Source of the DNA: Candidatus Eiseniibacteriota bacterium
GTDB lineage: Bacteria > Joyebacterota > Joyebacteria > Joyebacterales > Joyebacteraceae
Assembly: GCA_030609605.1 (NCBI GenBank)
Contig: JAUWBY010000118.1
Location: 1-7,077, forward strand
DNA: 7,077 nucleotides
Direction: 5' to 3'
The position numbers were made by a program, and so were the translations under genes. Below the pieces are notes generated by a model, which was not told the DNA's origin, did not search any database, and saw nothing but the letters and a program-made list of their open reading frames with translations. Shown in pieces: positions 6,612 through 7,077 of the stretch. Positions within the stretch are counted from its first letter, which is position 1; each line of letters begins with the position of its first letter.

Positions 6612-7077
6612 TGCGGATTCTGTGGTTCGTTCTCTCACCGCTCATGGCGCTCGCGGTCGGTCTGTTCTTCCTCGGGTTGTCCAGGAGGTTCATGGCCAGG
6701 ATCCAGTGGCGGGTCGGTCCTCCTCTGTACCAGCCGCTAATCGACATCCTCCGGCAGTTCACTCAGAAGAGCGTGAGCCACGGCCCGCTGTTCGATCTTG
6801 GTGTCGTCCTCTCGCTGGCGAGTTCCTTCATCGTCGTGCTCTTCATGCCGCTGGGTGGCACGGCCCCGCTCAGCAGCTCCGGTGGATTTCTCGTGGTGCT
6901 CTACCTGATGCTGCTGGGCCCGCTCGGCATCGCGCTCAGCGGAGGCGAGGCGGCCAACCCGAACGTCAGCATCGGTATCTCACGAAAGCTCATTCTTGCG
7001 CTGGGCTACGAGGTTCCGTTTCTGATGATCGTTCTGGCTCTGATGACGTATTACGGGACCATCTCCATCGGGGAGAT
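6611..7077 (+). CDS. NuoH/HyfC/MbhM-like membrane subunit, 5' part (cut by window edge)
   Basis: The first 155 codons of a complex I subunit 1 (NuoH) family protein, open to the window edge; full members have about 300-330 residues. ATG 6611 overlaps the upstream stop (TAATG) and follows GGAG (6598-6601) by 9 bases. The signature after helix 1, RVGPPLYQPLIDILRQFTQK (34-53), matches the conserved R-x-GPP-x-x-Q-P-x-x-D motif of NuoH, HyfC and MbhM. SRKLILALGYEVPFLMIV (124-141) carries R125 and E134 of the conserved loop next to the quinone or hydrogenase chamber. This subunit anchors the peripheral redox arm to the ion-pumping arm, so its presence shows that the cluster encodes a redox-driven complex rather than an antiporter alone. 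Quinone NuoH and hydrogenase HyfC/MbhM forms cannot be separated with certainty from this half. Confidence 0.9.
   Translation, partial: MRILWFVLSPLMALAVGLFFLGLSRRFMARIQWRVGPPLYQPLIDILRQFTQKSVSHGPLFDLGVVLSLASSFIVVLFMPLGGTAPLSSSGGFLVVLYLMLLGPLGIALSGGEAANPNVSIGISRKLILALGYEVPFLMIVLALMTYYGTISIGE

Noticed and set aside
392..6762. Several long open frames antisense to, or out of phase with, the main genes (for example minus strand 492-1187, 1172-1918 and 3994-4593)
   Set aside because: They arise from G/C-rich third positions of the real genes; their products are low-complexity, rich in R, E, H, D and Q, with no membrane or family motifs.
1..7077. Mobile element, CRISPR array, rRNA or tRNA
   Set aside because: I saw no transposase-like frame, regular direct repeats, long terminal inverted repeats or RNA-gene signatures; the whole window is a compact operon.

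Overview
This window carries the redox regulator gene rex followed by nine head-to-tail membrane-protein genes, all on the + strand. Most neighbouring genes overlap by 1 to 8 bases. The tenth and last gene runs off the right edge. Rex is essentially a bacterial regulator, so the source is most likely a bacterium. The G+C content is clearly above 50%, the codons are G/C-rich at third positions, and AGG is often used for arginine. I cannot name the phylum; an uncultured anaerobe or thermophile is a guess.

Layout: 1-194 is a leader with no convincing gene. It holds a perfect TTGACA hexamer and a near-consensus Rex operator (170-187) just before the chosen rex start at 195. Rex (195-887) is followed 12 bases later by mrpE (900), mrpF (1418), mrpG (1679), an MbhD/DUF4040 gene (2014), a fused MbhE+MrpB gene (2250), mrpC (2936), mrpD (3289), a second and longer antiporter-like gene with a NuoL-type C-terminal arm (4755), and the 5' part of a NuoH/MbhM-like gene (6611 to the edge).

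The genes fit the membrane arm of a respiratory complex that joins an Mrp-type Na+/H+ antiporter module to a complex I / group 4 hydrogenase core. The order A-B-C-D-(E+F)-G-H-H'-M, with two antiporter-like subunits and the NuoH-like gene straight after them, resembles what I recall of the archaeal Mbx/Mbs operon more than Mbh, Mrp antiporters or Nuo. The catalytic genes (NuoB, NuoC, NuoD and NuoI homologues) would lie to the right and are not seen, so hydrogenase, sulfane-sulfur reductase or another ferredoxin oxidoreductase cannot be told apart here.

The most notable points are the physical linkage of an apparently self-regulated NADH-sensing repressor to a probably ion-pumping redox complex, and an MrpD subunit in which both canonical mid-membrane lysines (TM7 and TM8) are replaced by Glu and Gln while the paralogue next door keeps both.
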